Source of the DNA: Methylotuvimicrobium buryatense 5G | GTDB taxonomy: Bacteria > Pseudomonadota > Gammaproteobacteria > Methylococcales > Methylomonadaceae | NCBI RefSeq assembly: GCF_000341735.1 | Contig: NZ_KB455575.1 | Coordinates: forward strand, 3,130,442-3,167,930 | Length of the DNA stretch: 37,489 bases | Direction of reading: 5' to 3' | Shown here: one piece after another, positions 25,534 through 33,299 of the stretch | How the letters are laid out: each line of letters opens with the position of its first letter | How positions within the stretch are numbered: the stretch's first letter is position 1 | Notes under the pieces: model-generated | Database searches by the model: none | Told to the model about the DNA's origin: nothing | What the model saw: only the letters and a program-made list of their open reading frames with translations | Program-made: the position numbers and the translations under genes

Positions 25534-26340
25534 CTAACCTTCAAGAGGTCTAACTAACACAATATGCGCCCCTGCATTTGAAAAATAATCCTCCCAAAAT
25601 TTGAGATGTTTGCGTGTCTGATACTTAGGGGTATTGAGCACATAATGCAACTCAACTTGAACACCGGCTAGATCTACATTCATTTTTCGCCCGTAGTCGG
25701 TATCTAAAAACTTCTTATACTCGTACCCATTTTTATACATTGAATAATTAGGCGTGTGATGCAACATATCTGAAACTAAAATTAAGCGTCTTGGTCCATC
25801 AACGCCTGATGCGCGGAACCCATTGATTGATACCAGTTGTATCATTTCTAGTATGGGGGATAATTTAGCCGGCTCTTGACTGGTCAACTCTTTAGCGAGT
25901 TGTAACATGGGCAACCTAAATTGATTTTCATAACGATCGACCAATCTTTTGATGTTTGAGGTTAGCTCACTCTTATCTCTAGCATCCCCCGGGTTACATA
26001 TACTGATTAAAGGCTCTGCGGTTGATTTATAATCTTCTCCGAGGGAAAAAACAGATACGAGTTCACCGGGACCGATCTTATTCGATATGATTTCTTCTAA
26101 TAAAACCTGAAAGGATTTTTTCTGTGTAAAGTTGAGAGGGTCTGTTTTATCAACGAGAATGACCAAGTGACCTGTAGGTCCAGAAGACGGGCATAATGTT
26201 AAATTATCTAACTCAATATTTTTGTTTTCTATATGGTATAGCGCTAAAGCACCAGCAACAATGAGAGTAACAAAAATTAAAAACACACCACCAATGATGT
26301 AGGATGTCTCACTTTTTTTCTTTTTTCTTCTTAAACTCAT
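25534..26340 (-). CDS. Membrane-anchored vWA-like protein
   Basis: The 268-residue protein has a Lys/Arg-rich start, one membrane helix (about 15-37), and an outer domain that reads as a von Willebrand A-like fold: LVILVDKTDPLN (Asp64, Thr66, with the MIDAS DxSxS degenerate), helices between, and RRLILVSDML as the central later strand with Asp. Such domains bind metal and protein partners. Cys50 and Cys114 might form a disulphide if periplasmic. It lies third in a five-gene stretch of tight spacing (13 bases after the upstream gene, 6 before the MotA-like gene), so it should work with the channel, perhaps as a sensor or adaptor. Confidence 0.65.
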   Translation of the reverse strand: MSLRRKKKKSETSYIIGGVFLIFVTLIVAGALALYHIENKNIELDNLTLCPSSGPTGHLVILVDKTDPLNFTQKKSFQVLLEEIISNKIGPGELVSVFSLGEDYKSTAEPLISICNPGDARDKSELTSNIKRLVDRYENQFRLPMLQLAKELTSQEPAKLSPILEMIQLVSINGFRASGVDGPRRLILVSDMLHHTPNYSMYKNGYEYKKFLDTDYGRKMNVDLAGVQVELHYVLNTPKYQTRKHLKFWEDYFSNAGAHIVLVRPLEG

Positions 26341-26353
26341 TTTTAATACTGGT

Positions 26354-27796
26354 CTATTGACTATTTATATGTAAACCAAGTGGTTGCAGCCTATCGAACT
26401 CTCTATTGAACGAAGCTTGAATGGAGGCTTTAATATCTTCAAGCTTTAGTACAACTTCATCTGCAGCAAATTTTTGTTTTTCAAAATTTACCCAGTCTTT
26501 ATCCAAATGAAAATTGGGAATGTTTAGAGATTTAGGTGATGGTACTTTATTAAAGGTTTTTGGAACGGGTAGACCTTTTCGGTGGATCATATTTTCTTGC
26601 CTGAAAATACCTAGTAAAGACCGCATACATTGGTCTGCATCTTGTATTGCTGTCTGTAACCTTTTCTCAGATGTATGCTTTCTTTCAATAACAGACTTTT
26701 GCTTCTCTAATGTTGATTTTATTTCATTTGAGTTTTCATTGAGCTTCTTCAGAAATCTTGCTTTCAATTCGTTTAATTCTTCACGTAAATCATGAAACTC
26801 AGTCTCATACTCTTCCTTAGCTTCAATATAACGCTTTGTTTTAGAAGCGTAGAATGGATAATGATCAGACATCGAAATACCATCTATCAAAGCAAAAACA
26901 GCAAACAGTAGGCTTATCCCAAATAAAGCCCAGGACATAATATCGTGTAAATCCAAAGGATTGGCTTTCAAAGCTAAAAAAGCTGAATACGCAGGTTCAA
27001 CCTTATCCATACCTAAAGCATCTCTATAATGAGATATTCCTAAAGCTATGCAAACAGTTAAAACCACCCCTAACAAAGAAAGAAAGAAACCTAAAAATTT
27101 AACCGGCCAATTGTTATGAAACAAAAAAGGAATGACAAACCGACCTTGTAAACCAGCGGTTATCACGTTAAATCCAGAAAACATCATGGCCATAAAGAAG
27201 CCACCGATAAGACCACTATCAACACCTTGAGCAAAGAAAAAAGAATTAGCTAAACCCTCTACTAAAATTAAAAATATAAAAAACGAGAATTTAAAAAATA
27301 AATGCCACTTAGTCGGGTAGTGTGCATCTCGTGTGAGATCATTGTTAATCTTAAAATTATCTAATTCGGTTTTTGTTTTCTCAAATCTATTAAGCAATGA
27401 CTTTATAAAAGGCTCAGAATCATCCAAAAGAGAGCTTGCTTCCCGAGAAAACTCTTGATCGAGTTGAAGGGTGTTCTTTACGATAGGTTGTATGTCGAGA
27501 CGAGATAGATCTTCGTTTAAGACTTGAAGGCGTGTATTTGCCCAGTCCAGGTAATCCAGTCGGGCACGGTCAATTCTATGAATTATTTGTTCTTCAATTC
27601 CTGTTAACTGGACAGCGTCTGGTGACGGTAGGCCTGAGTTACCAAGACGTTCAGCTTCACTTCTAATCTTTAATTCCTTTTCTATGTCTGTATCTTTTAA
27701 TACATAAAGATCAGGATTTTTATTTTTAATTCTACGTTCGTCGTTTGAGGTCAGCCAATTAAAAATTGATGAGAAAATATTGATTTTTTGATACAT
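26354..27796 (-). CDS. Four-TM coiled-coil protein, first gene of MotAB-like operon
   Basis: The protein has about 480 residues from the ATG at 27796; TTG at 27838 or GTG at 27835 would extend it. An N-terminal helical cytoplasmic region of 160 residues precedes four membrane segments (about 166-188, 196-226, 232-256 and 286-306), followed by a coiled coil (about 320-400) and a helical C-terminus. The topology recalls uncharacterised DUF4407-type proteins, but the arrangement is not identical and I would not assign it. It starts the operon, about 155 bases after the regulator gene, behind a candidate operator. The four membrane proteins after it suggest one envelope complex. Confidence 0.7.
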   Translation of the reverse strand: MYQKINIFSSIFNWLTSNDERRIKNKNPDLYVLKDTDIEKELKIRSEAERLGNSGLPSPDAVQLTGIEEQIIHRIDRARLDYLDWANTRLQVLNEDLSRLDIQPIVKNTLQLDQEFSREASSLLDDSEPFIKSLLNRFEKTKTELDNFKINNDLTRDAHYPTKWHLFFKFSFFIFLILVEGLANSFFFAQGVDSGLIGGFFMAMMFSGFNVITAGLQGRFVIPFLFHNNWPVKFLGFFLSLLGVVLTVCIALGISHYRDALGMDKVEPAYSAFLALKANPLDLHDIMSWALFGISLLFAVFALIDGISMSDHYPFYASKTKRYIEAKEEYETEFHDLREELNELKARFLKKLNENSNEIKSTLEKQKSVIERKHTSEKRLQTAIQDADQCMRSLLGIFRQENMIHRKGLPVPKTFNKVPSPKSLNIPNFHLDKDWVNFEKQKFAADEVVLKLEDIKASIQASFNREFDRLQPLGLHINSQ

Positions 27797-27932
27797 ATTA
27801 GGCTGATAGATTGACCTAAAAAGGTTAATAAACACCAATCGAAGCTAACGCTCTAGGTAATCTTTAATTTCTTGCTGTATTTGCATCCATATATCTAACG
27901 TATAAAAAGCATCACAGGAATCATCATAATAA

Positions 27933-27951
27933 ATTAGGCATATTTGGAACC
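27933..27951 (-). promoter_or_regulatory. Candidate operator, operon copy
   Basis: ATTAGGCATATTTGGAACC is nearly the same as ATTAGGCATATCTGAACC at 28403-28420. It sits between the regulator stop and the first operon gene, about 137 bases upstream of the ATG. Confidence 0.55.
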
Positions 27952-27954
27952 AAG

Positions 27955-28302
27955 CTACAATTCCCTTATCTTTTTTAGATCACGTGAAATTAGAGCTTGT
28001 GAAACACTAAATAAATCAGCTATTTCGCTCTGCGACCAACCATCATTAAATAGCTCTTTACATAATACTTGACGTTCTTTGATAGACATCTGTGAAGGAT
28101 CAAACTGTTCTATTTTTTCAGAGTTCGCACGAACACACACAGATATCACTTCACCTGTTGATTTTTTTGCATGCGCTTTAATAACGCCGGCTCCGCCTAC
28201 GATCTTAAAGCTATCAAGGAGAGGATCAATCTTAAGACCGCTAAGCCCAATCGCCAGCTCTTTGCTATATGCAAGAATAGGGTCTTCGCTAAATGAATTC
28301 AT
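27955..28302 (-). CDS. HTH regulator of MotAB-like operon (ParB/KorB-type HTH)
   Basis: The 115-residue protein has an N-terminal region with a ParB-like strand-helix pattern (LDSFKIVGGAGVIKAHAKK) and a C-terminal helix-turn-helix (WSQSEIADLFSVSQALISRDLKKI). It is transcribed in the same direction as, and upstream of, the membrane operon. Near-identical motifs precede both its own start and the operon, so it probably controls both. Repressor is likelier than activator, but neither is shown. Confidence 0.65.
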   Translation of the reverse strand: MNSFSEDPILAYSKELAIGLSGLKIDPLLDSFKIVGGAGVIKAHAKKSTGEVISVCVRANSEKIEQFDPSQMSIKERQVLCKELFNDGWSQSEIADLFSVSQALISRDLKKIREL

Positions 28303-28402
28303 AAAAAATTAAATTATCAACAAAGTATGTTTATTTGAATTCATAAAATTCAATGAATACAATAACCTTTTTTTAAAAAAAATCAACGTTAATAAGCCAA
28401 TT

Positions 28403-28420
28403 ATTAGGCATATCTGAACC
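28403..28420 (-). promoter_or_regulatory. Candidate operator, regulator copy
   Basis: ATTAGGCATATCTGAACC lies about 100 bases upstream of the regulator start codon. It differs from the copy at 27933-27951 by one substitution and one base gap. Confidence 0.55.
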
Positions 28421-28480
28421 GTTAAAGCCATCAAAAATTACTCAAAAACGAAAACCGCCCAACCCGGCGCTCAATACCCA

Positions 28481-28663
28481 CTAAAACATCCCCACCAACA
28501 TAATCGCCGAAACCACCAAAACCTTCATACCCCAAGCAATCATGTAATCCGATCGGCGATCTTCCATAATCTCGTCCACCCGGTTTCTGACTTGATCCTG
28601 CATGTGAATTTTGCGTTGCATGGCGGCGCCCCTCATCGCTGGTTTGGAATTTTTTGACAGCAT
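28481..28663 (-). CDS. Small C-terminally anchored membrane protein
   Basis: The 60-residue product from ATG 28663 is basic, with a helix (KIHMQDQVRNRVDEIMEDRR) and a C-terminal membrane segment (VLVVSAIMLVGMF). It diverges from umuD and its control region would share the GAAC-N7-GAAC motif. No clear ribosome-binding site is visible for any of its starts, so I am not sure it is a real gene. The frame also opens at TTG 28690. Confidence 0.4.
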   Translation of the reverse strand: MLSKNSKPAMRGAAMQRKIHMQDQVRNRVDEIMEDRRSDYMIAWGMKVLVVSAIMLVGMF

Positions 28664-28684
28664 AGCAAAAACCGATTTAAAAGA

Positions 28685-28699
28685 GAACAATAAGAGAAC
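28685..28699. promoter_or_regulatory. Candidate LexA-type box GAAC-N7-GAAC
   Basis: GAAC AATAAGA GAAC, which reads GTTC-N7-GTTC on the minus strand, matches the direct-repeat SOS box known from alphaproteobacteria. It lies 42 bases upstream of umuD. No CTGT-N8-ACAG gammaproteobacterial box is visible in this gap. Confidence 0.45.
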
Positions 28700-28740
28700 A
28701 TAATAAACGCCTTTCGGCTTCTTCTCACTCTCAACCCGCT

Positions 28741-29175
28741 ATGCTCATTATGCCAACGACTGTTTTATACGCTGCTTCAAACCCTAAAACTGTGAACCTG
28801 CCGCTGTTTGCCGGCAAAGTCTCGGCCGGTTTCCCCTCGCCGGCCGACGATTACATCGAGAAAACCCTGGATCTGAACGAGCTGCTGGTGCAAAAGCCCG
28901 CCGCAACGTTCTTCGTCCGCGCGCAAGGCGAATCGATGCTCGGCGCCGGCATTCATCCGAACGACATTCTGGTCGTCGATCGTTCGCTGGAACCGGTACC
29001 GGGCAGGATCGTGATTTGCGCGCTGAATGGGGAGCTGGTCGTCAAGCGTTTGAAGCGCCGGGGCGGCCAATGGGTGTTAGGTTCGGAAAACCCGGCTTAT
29101 AAAAATATCGTGCTTCGTGAAGAGATTGATACGGTGATTTGGGGCGTGGTCACCAATGTCATTCACCCGCTGTAA
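28741..29175 (+). CDS. umuD: UmuD translesion polymerase accessory protein
   Basis: The 144-residue self-cleaving LexA/UmuD-family protein has the cleavage site Ala29-Gly30 (KVSAGFPSP), the catalytic Ser65 in GESMLG and Lys102 in LVVKRL. After SOS induction, RecA filaments trigger cleavage to UmuD', which joins UmuC as DNA polymerase V. The stop overlaps umuC by one base (TAATG). An alternative ATG lies at 28750. Such umuDC pairs are common on mobile elements. Confidence 0.95.
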   Translation: MLIMPTTVLYAASNPKTVNLPLFAGKVSAGFPSPADDYIEKTLDLNELLVQKPAATFFVRAQGESMLGAGIHPNDILVVDRSLEPVPGRIVICALNGELVVKRLKRRGGQWVLGSENPAYKNIVLREEIDTVIWGVVTNVIHPL

Positions 29176-30464
29176 TGCCCACGCAACGGCTTATCGCCCT
29201 GGTCGACTGCAACAACTTCTATGTGAGTTGCGAACGCGTGTTCAGGCCTGACCTGATCGGCAAGCCGGTTGCCGTACTCAGCAACAATGACGGCTGCGTC
29301 GTCGCCCGAAGTGCCGAAGTCAAGAAATTGGGCATTAAAATGGGTGTGCCGCTGTTCCAGATTCAGCAACTGGTCAACCAGCACCAAATCAAACTTTTTT
29401 CGTCAAACTACACGCTGTACGCCGATATATCAGCCAGAGTCATGTCCACTTTGGAAGAATTCGCTCCCAATCTTGAGGTGTATTCCATTGATGAGGGCTT
29501 CCTGGATTTAACCGGCGTTTACCCTTGCGGCAAAGACCCAATTGCTTATGGCCAGCTGATCAGAAAAACGGTGGTTCGAACCACCGGCATTCCGGTTTGC
29601 GTGGGGCTAGGACCGACCAAAACGCTCGCTAAACTGGCGAACTTCGCCGCCAAGAAATGGCCGCAAACCGGCGGTGTTCTGGATCTGTCCGACCCGGTGC
29701 GCCGGGAAAAACTGATGCGCATTGTGCCGGTCGGCGAGGTATGGGGCATAGGCCCGCGCACGGCGGTCAAGCTGAATCAACTTGGCATTCATACCGTTTG
29801 GGATTTGGCGTCCCAATCCAGCAAGCGCATTCAAACCCAGTTCAATGTTGTGGTGGCTAGAACCGTGATGGAGTTGAATGGCACGCCTTGCCTGGCACTG
29901 GAAGAAATCGCCCCGGATAAACAGCAGATTGTCTGCTCCAGAAGTTTTAGCCGCCGCTTAACCGAATACGCCGAGCTGTCGCAAGCCATGGCCGAATTCT
30001 GCAGCCGGGCCGCCGAAAAACTCCGGCAACAAGACTCGGTAACCGGCTGCATTACGATATTTATCCGGACCAGTCCCTTCAACCCGGATGAGCCGCAATA
30101 TCAACGGGCGGCCAGTAGTAAGCTGAATGCGGCTACGCAAGACACGAGGTCTATCATAGCTACCGCTAATCAGATGCTCAAAGAGCTATACAGGCCAGGC
30201 TATAACTATCAGAAATGCGGCGTCCAGCTGAGCCATATCCAGCCGGAAACCACGCCAGGGCAAATGGATGTATTCGACTTGATGGTTGACGGCCTATCTA
30301 CTGAAAACCGTCACCTGATGAAAGCCATTGATCAGATAAACCACCGCTTTCCGAGTGCCGTTTCGATCGCGGCAACTGGTTTTGATAAAAGCTGGAAGCC
30401 GAAGGCGGAGCGGATTTCGCAGCGTTATACGACGGATTGGCGGGAATTGGCGGGGGTTTGGTAA
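29175..30464 (+). CDS. umuC: UmuC, Y-family error-prone DNA polymerase
   Basis: The 429-residue protein has the Y-family active-site signatures: Asp in LVDCNNFYVS near the start, the YSIDEGFLDL motif with the second acidic pair near residue 100, then the little-finger domain and a C-terminal tail of UmuC type (SHIQPET, QMDVFD). It inserts nucleotides opposite lesions as part of polymerase V. It is coupled to umuD, and the start chosen follows the overlapping TAATG. It looks intact. Confidence 0.95.
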   Translation: MPTQRLIALVDCNNFYVSCERVFRPDLIGKPVAVLSNNDGCVVARSAEVKKLGIKMGVPLFQIQQLVNQHQIKLFSSNYTLYADISARVMSTLEEFAPNLEVYSIDEGFLDLTGVYPCGKDPIAYGQLIRKTVVRTTGIPVCVGLGPTKTLAKLANFAAKKWPQTGGVLDLSDPVRREKLMRIVPVGEVWGIGPRTAVKLNQLGIHTVWDLASQSSKRIQTQFNVVVARTVMELNGTPCLALEEIAPDKQQIVCSRSFSRRLTEYAELSQAMAEFCSRAAEKLRQQDSVTGCITIFIRTSPFNPDEPQYQRAASSKLNAATQDTRSIIATANQMLKELYRPGYNYQKCGVQLSHIQPETTPGQMDVFDLMVDGLSTENRHLMKAIDQINHRFPSAVSIAATGFDKSWKPKAERISQRYTTDWRELAGVW

Positions 30465-30632
30465 AGCTATGAGCGGCGCCCGGATTCGAACCGGATAATG
30501 CAATCACCGTAGCGCCTGCAACCGTTCCCATTGGAAACAACCGCCCATAGCGGCTAGAGTATAGCAAATAAGGGTATACGGCTTATTAGCCATGCAAATA
30601 AAATAGGCACTTCGTTTTTATACACCGAATAA

Positions 30633-30893
30633 ATGAAAATCGAATATTGCCCACTGTGTGGTTGGGGACCTCTCGAAAAACCCTATGAGTCAATGGAAGA
30701 GCTATGGTTCAGCTACGATATTTGCGATTGCTGTGGTTGCGAATATGGCCTCGATGATAACGAACCCTACTATGAAAAATGGGTATCGGAAGGATGTCGT
30801 TGGCTTTATCCTAAAGCAAAACCAACAGGATGGCGGCTACAAGATCAATTACAACACCAAATCAGGCCATGGCCTCCAAACCCGCTCACATAA
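30633..30893 (+). CDS. Cysteine-rich CPCC-like zinc-binding protein
   Basis: The 86-residue protein has two CxxC knuckles, CPLC (6-9) and CDCC (31-34), a third Cys shortly after, then an acidic stretch (GLDDNEPYYEKW) and KPTGWRLQDQLQ. This is the plan of small cysteine-rich CPCC-type proteins, often found next to immunity genes. It overlaps the start of the next gene. No toxin gene is beside it. Confidence 0.65.
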   Translation: MKIEYCPLCGWGPLEKPYESMEELWFSYDICDCCGCEYGLDDNEPYYEKWVSEGCRWLYPKAKPTGWRLQDQLQHQIRPWPPNPLT

Positions 30894-31339
30894 AGATTCA
30901 AACAGCAATCGATCATTTTTTGTCGATCGTTTTGAATCAAGAAGATAAACCGGAAGACTTGGGCATACTTATGTCCTCACTCGATGAATTGGCATATTCG
31001 GTCAGGCTTGTAGGTGATGAATTCGATGAAACAGACTATCTCGATCCGCCGGAAACCGACTACCCAGCAATAAGGGAAACCATTAAAAAGCGCTTTCCAA
31101 CTCTGGACTGGTACAACATGGCAACCCATATCTCGGAACCGAACGGGGAAACAAAACTATTTCTGAGGGATGCTATCGATGATCTGGTCGATATCGTCAG
31201 TGATTTACAGAAAATTTCATGGCGTTTTGAAAACACCTCGGAAGACGATGCCTCATGGCATTTTCAATGGGGCTACATGAATACATGGGGAAGAGCCTTG
31301 AGATTTCTACAACTCTATTTGCATGATTTTTGGTGGTAA
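30869..31339 (+). CDS. DUF5063-like small acidic protein
   Basis: The protein of about 156 residues is acidic and alpha-helical, with DETDYLDPPETDYPAIRE and a Trp/Tyr-rich end (WHFQWGYMNTWG ... LYLHDFWW). It resembles DUF5063 proteins, some of which sit in polymorphic-toxin immunity arrays. I took the ATG at 30869, inside the CPCC-like gene. Pairing of these two genes suggests an immunity-type cassette; this is inference. Confidence 0.6.
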   Translation: MASKPAHIKIQTAIDHFLSIVLNQEDKPEDLGILMSSLDELAYSVRLVGDEFDETDYLDPPETDYPAIRETIKKRFPTLDWYNMATHISEPNGETKLFLRDAIDDLVDIVSDLQKISWRFENTSEDDASWHFQWGYMNTWGRALRFLQLYLHDFWW

Positions 31340-31404
31340 TGATTAAAACAACCCCTCCAACCGCCCCGGCGTCTATGCCTTACCTTCACAGAAAAAACTC
31401 CACA

Positions 31405-31629
31405 CTATCTCTCATCAACTTTATGACAAGCATCAACGGCAACACAACCGCTTTTACCATTTAGCCACACAACAGCCGTATGACCGCCGAGTATGCTGGC
31501 GGCTGTACGAGTTGAAAATAACTCTGGTTCAGCTCCAGGATAGCTACGATATTCAACGGTATCGCCTATTGATACGTTAGCGTTCCATTGAGCAGCTATT
31601 TCATGTTGTGAAGCTTCGCGTTGTTTCAT
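31405..31629 (-). CDS. Small island-associated protein
   Basis: The 74-residue protein (MKQREASQHE ... HTAVVWLNGKSGCVAVDAC) matches a type of short hypothetical protein seen in phages and integrated elements, with a conserved EYRSYPGAEP segment. A ribosome-binding site (AGGTGA) is suitably placed before ATG 31629. No function is known. Confidence 0.6.
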   Translation of the reverse strand: MKQREASQHEIAAQWNANVSIGDTVEYRSYPGAEPELFSTRTAASILGGHTAVVWLNGKSGCVAVDACHKVDER

Positions 31630-31796
31630 TTTTATCACCTAGAGGCTTACAGGCCATTTAATAGACTAGGAACATACTCACTTTTTCCACTACCGGAAAA
31701 ACTCAACTCCACCATCGCATCCCACCGGATCGCGGTCAGGCTTAGAGGTGTTTCTAACTATACTGAGGTAATGAGTACATTCAATTAGAATATAAA

Positions 31797-31824
31797 TTAA
31801 CTAACATATATATACTTTAGTTAA
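31797..31824. repeat. AT-rich palindrome, copy 1
   Basis: TTAACTAACATATATATAC followed by TTTAGTTAA forms a 28-bp imperfect inverted repeat. It overlaps the stop codon of the minus-strand gene at 31817. Confidence 0.75.
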
Positions 31825-32239
31825 TTCTATAAAATACAGCTTTCCGAACCTTCCCCATGTCGCTGATCGCTTTTTTGATGTCTCTATCCACTTGCTCCTT
31901 GTATTTCTCTATCAACTCATCCTTCCTGTGATGGTCCCTGCTTTTATTCGCAGCCGTGCGCCCGGTAACCGCGAACCATTTGTTTAATGTCAAACGGTCA
32001 ATGCCTCGCCCCATCCAGCCCTTCACCAGATTCAGCGCCAAGGTTGGCGTCAGATCCACGCCATCATCTACTTCCGCCCTTTCCAACCAATGAAACAATA
32101 CCGTTTGCTTATATCGTTTCGACGCCGCCGCAGCCATCGCCCTTCGCTGGTCTATATTCTCCAAATCCATAGCAATTTCGATATCGGCCTTGTAGTGATC
32201 CAGTGTGTAAAAATAGATCGATCGCCCAGATTTAGCCAT
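31817..32239 (-). CDS. Unrecognised small protein
   Basis: The 140-residue protein is rich in Lys/Arg/Asp with helical segments and a motif-like GRTAANKSRDHHRKDE. No family is recognised. It diverges from the exonuclease gene. The region between contains one AT-rich palindrome and the gene ends in another. I prefer ATG 32239 to the in-frame TTG upstream. Confidence 0.55.
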   Translation of the reverse strand: MAKSGRSIYFYTLDHYKADIEIAMDLENIDQRRAMAAAASKRYKQTVLFHWLERAEVDDGVDLTPTLALNLVKGWMGRGIDRLTLNKWFAVTGRTAANKSRDHHRKDELIEKYKEQVDRDIKKAISDMGKVRKAVFYRIN

Positions 32240-32253
32240 TGTTATTACCAACT

Positions 32254-32281
32254 TTAACTAACATATATATATTTTAGTATT
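32254..32281. repeat. AT-rich palindrome, copy 2 (imperfect)
   Basis: TTAACTAACATATATATATTTTAGTATT matches copy 1 on the left arm and is degenerate on the right. It lies between the divergent starts of the two module genes, where an operator would be. Confidence 0.65.
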
Positions 32282-32299
32282 GACGGAAGTTTTAGGCTA

Positions 32300-33211
32300 A
32301 TGGAAAATCGGTTATCTATAAATATAATTGGTATTGATCAATTTACCGCCGCTATGGACGACAACGCACTACAAAAAGCCAGAGATGAAGCCATCGCCGC
32401 TGACAGATGCTTTTCCAAGGGTCGGTTGCGGGACGAATTCAGAATGAAACCAAAGCCGGACGCCATTCCCATAAAGCATTACAAAAACGGCTATGGTCGA
32501 GAATTCGGGGTTTATCGAATAGCCGACTGCGTGCCGATCCGGACAATCCAACAGCGTGAGCCGACAGAGAAGCAAAAACGTGCCAGAGCGATCATGGCCT
32601 TGAAAGCGAAGCTCCGCAGCAATGAAGCGCTTGCCGGCGAAATCGCCTGCGCTTGGCTTGCTGAAGACCCGCTGTTTCTCGACACGGAAACCACCGGCCT
32701 CGGTTATAACGCGCAGATTATCGAGCTGGCTCTAGCGGATGCGGCCGGCCATGTGCATTTCGAAACCAAGATGAAACCGACCATCCCTATCGAGCCGGAT
32801 GCATCTGCCATTCACGGCATCGATGAAGCCGCCTTGACATCGGCGCCGGCCTGGCCGGAAGTCGCTCATCGGGTCAAAGAGCTGGTCGCCGGACGGATTG
32901 TGGTGATTTTCAATGCCGAGTTCGATTCCCGCATGGTGTATCAGACGTGTAGCGCGTTCGGCGAATCTACGGACTGGTGGAAAGCGGTCGAAACCCGATG
33001 CGCGATGTACTTGGCGGCCAAAGCCTTCGGACCCACGAACCGCTACGGTTCAATATCACTGGAAACAGCGACATCGATAGCCGGCATATCATGGACAGGT
33101 TCCGCGCATTCGGCCACGGCCGACACGCTGGCCACCGTCGATCTTGTAAATTCGATTGCAACGTACCGGCGTGACATCGAGCGGCAACTGAGCGAATTGG
33201 AGGCGACGTAA
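32300..33211 (+). CDS. DEDDh-family 3'-5' exonuclease (DnaQ-like)
   Basis: The 303-residue protein has a DnaQ-type nuclease fold in its C-terminal two thirds: motif I FLDTETTGL (Asp128, Glu130), motif II NAEFDSRM (Asp209), and motif III HSATADTLAT (His270, Asp275). The N-terminal 110 residues have no recognised domain. It degrades single strands or proofreads. A defence, repair or replication role in an island is possible. It diverges from the unrecognised gene on the left, with palindromic repeats on each side of the module. Confidence 0.88.
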   Translation: MENRLSINIIGIDQFTAAMDDNALQKARDEAIAADRCFSKGRLRDEFRMKPKPDAIPIKHYKNGYGREFGVYRIADCVPIRTIQQREPTEKQKRARAIMALKAKLRSNEALAGEIACAWLAEDPLFLDTETTGLGYNAQIIELALADAAGHVHFETKMKPTIPIEPDASAIHGIDEAALTSAPAWPEVAHRVKELVAGRIVVIFNAEFDSRMVYQTCSAFGESTDWWKAVETRCAMYLAAKAFGPTNRYGSISLETATSIAGISWTGSAHSATADTLATVDLVNSIATYRRDIERQLSELEAT

Positions 33212-33236
33212 AAATGTTGATCCTTAAATTACAAAT

Positions 33237-33266
33237 TTAACTAAAATATATATATATGTTAGTTAA
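33237..33266. repeat. AT-rich palindrome, copy 3 (inverted)
   Basis: TTAACTAAAATATATATATATGTTAGTTAA is a 30-bp inverted repeat matching copies 1 and 2 in reverse sense. It lies 25 bases after the exonuclease stop. Confidence 0.75.
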
Positions 33267-33299
33267 CAAATAAATAATAAGAATCCATACTCACAGGGA

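Noticed and set aside
22492-28302. Direct naming of the MotAB-like operon as Zorya
   Set aside because: Zorya needs ZorC/ZorD or ZorE beside ZorAB. None is present here, and the MotB-like protein lacks the usual Asp and OmpA domain.
30470-30560. tRNA-like T-arm (minus strand GGTTCGAATCC with GC-rich flanks) after umuC
   Set aside because: Only a T-arm-like stretch is visible. I could not pair an acceptor stem, D-arm and anticodon arm into a cloverleaf, and there is no CCA. It might be a tRNA 3' fragment used as an attachment site, but that is not supported.
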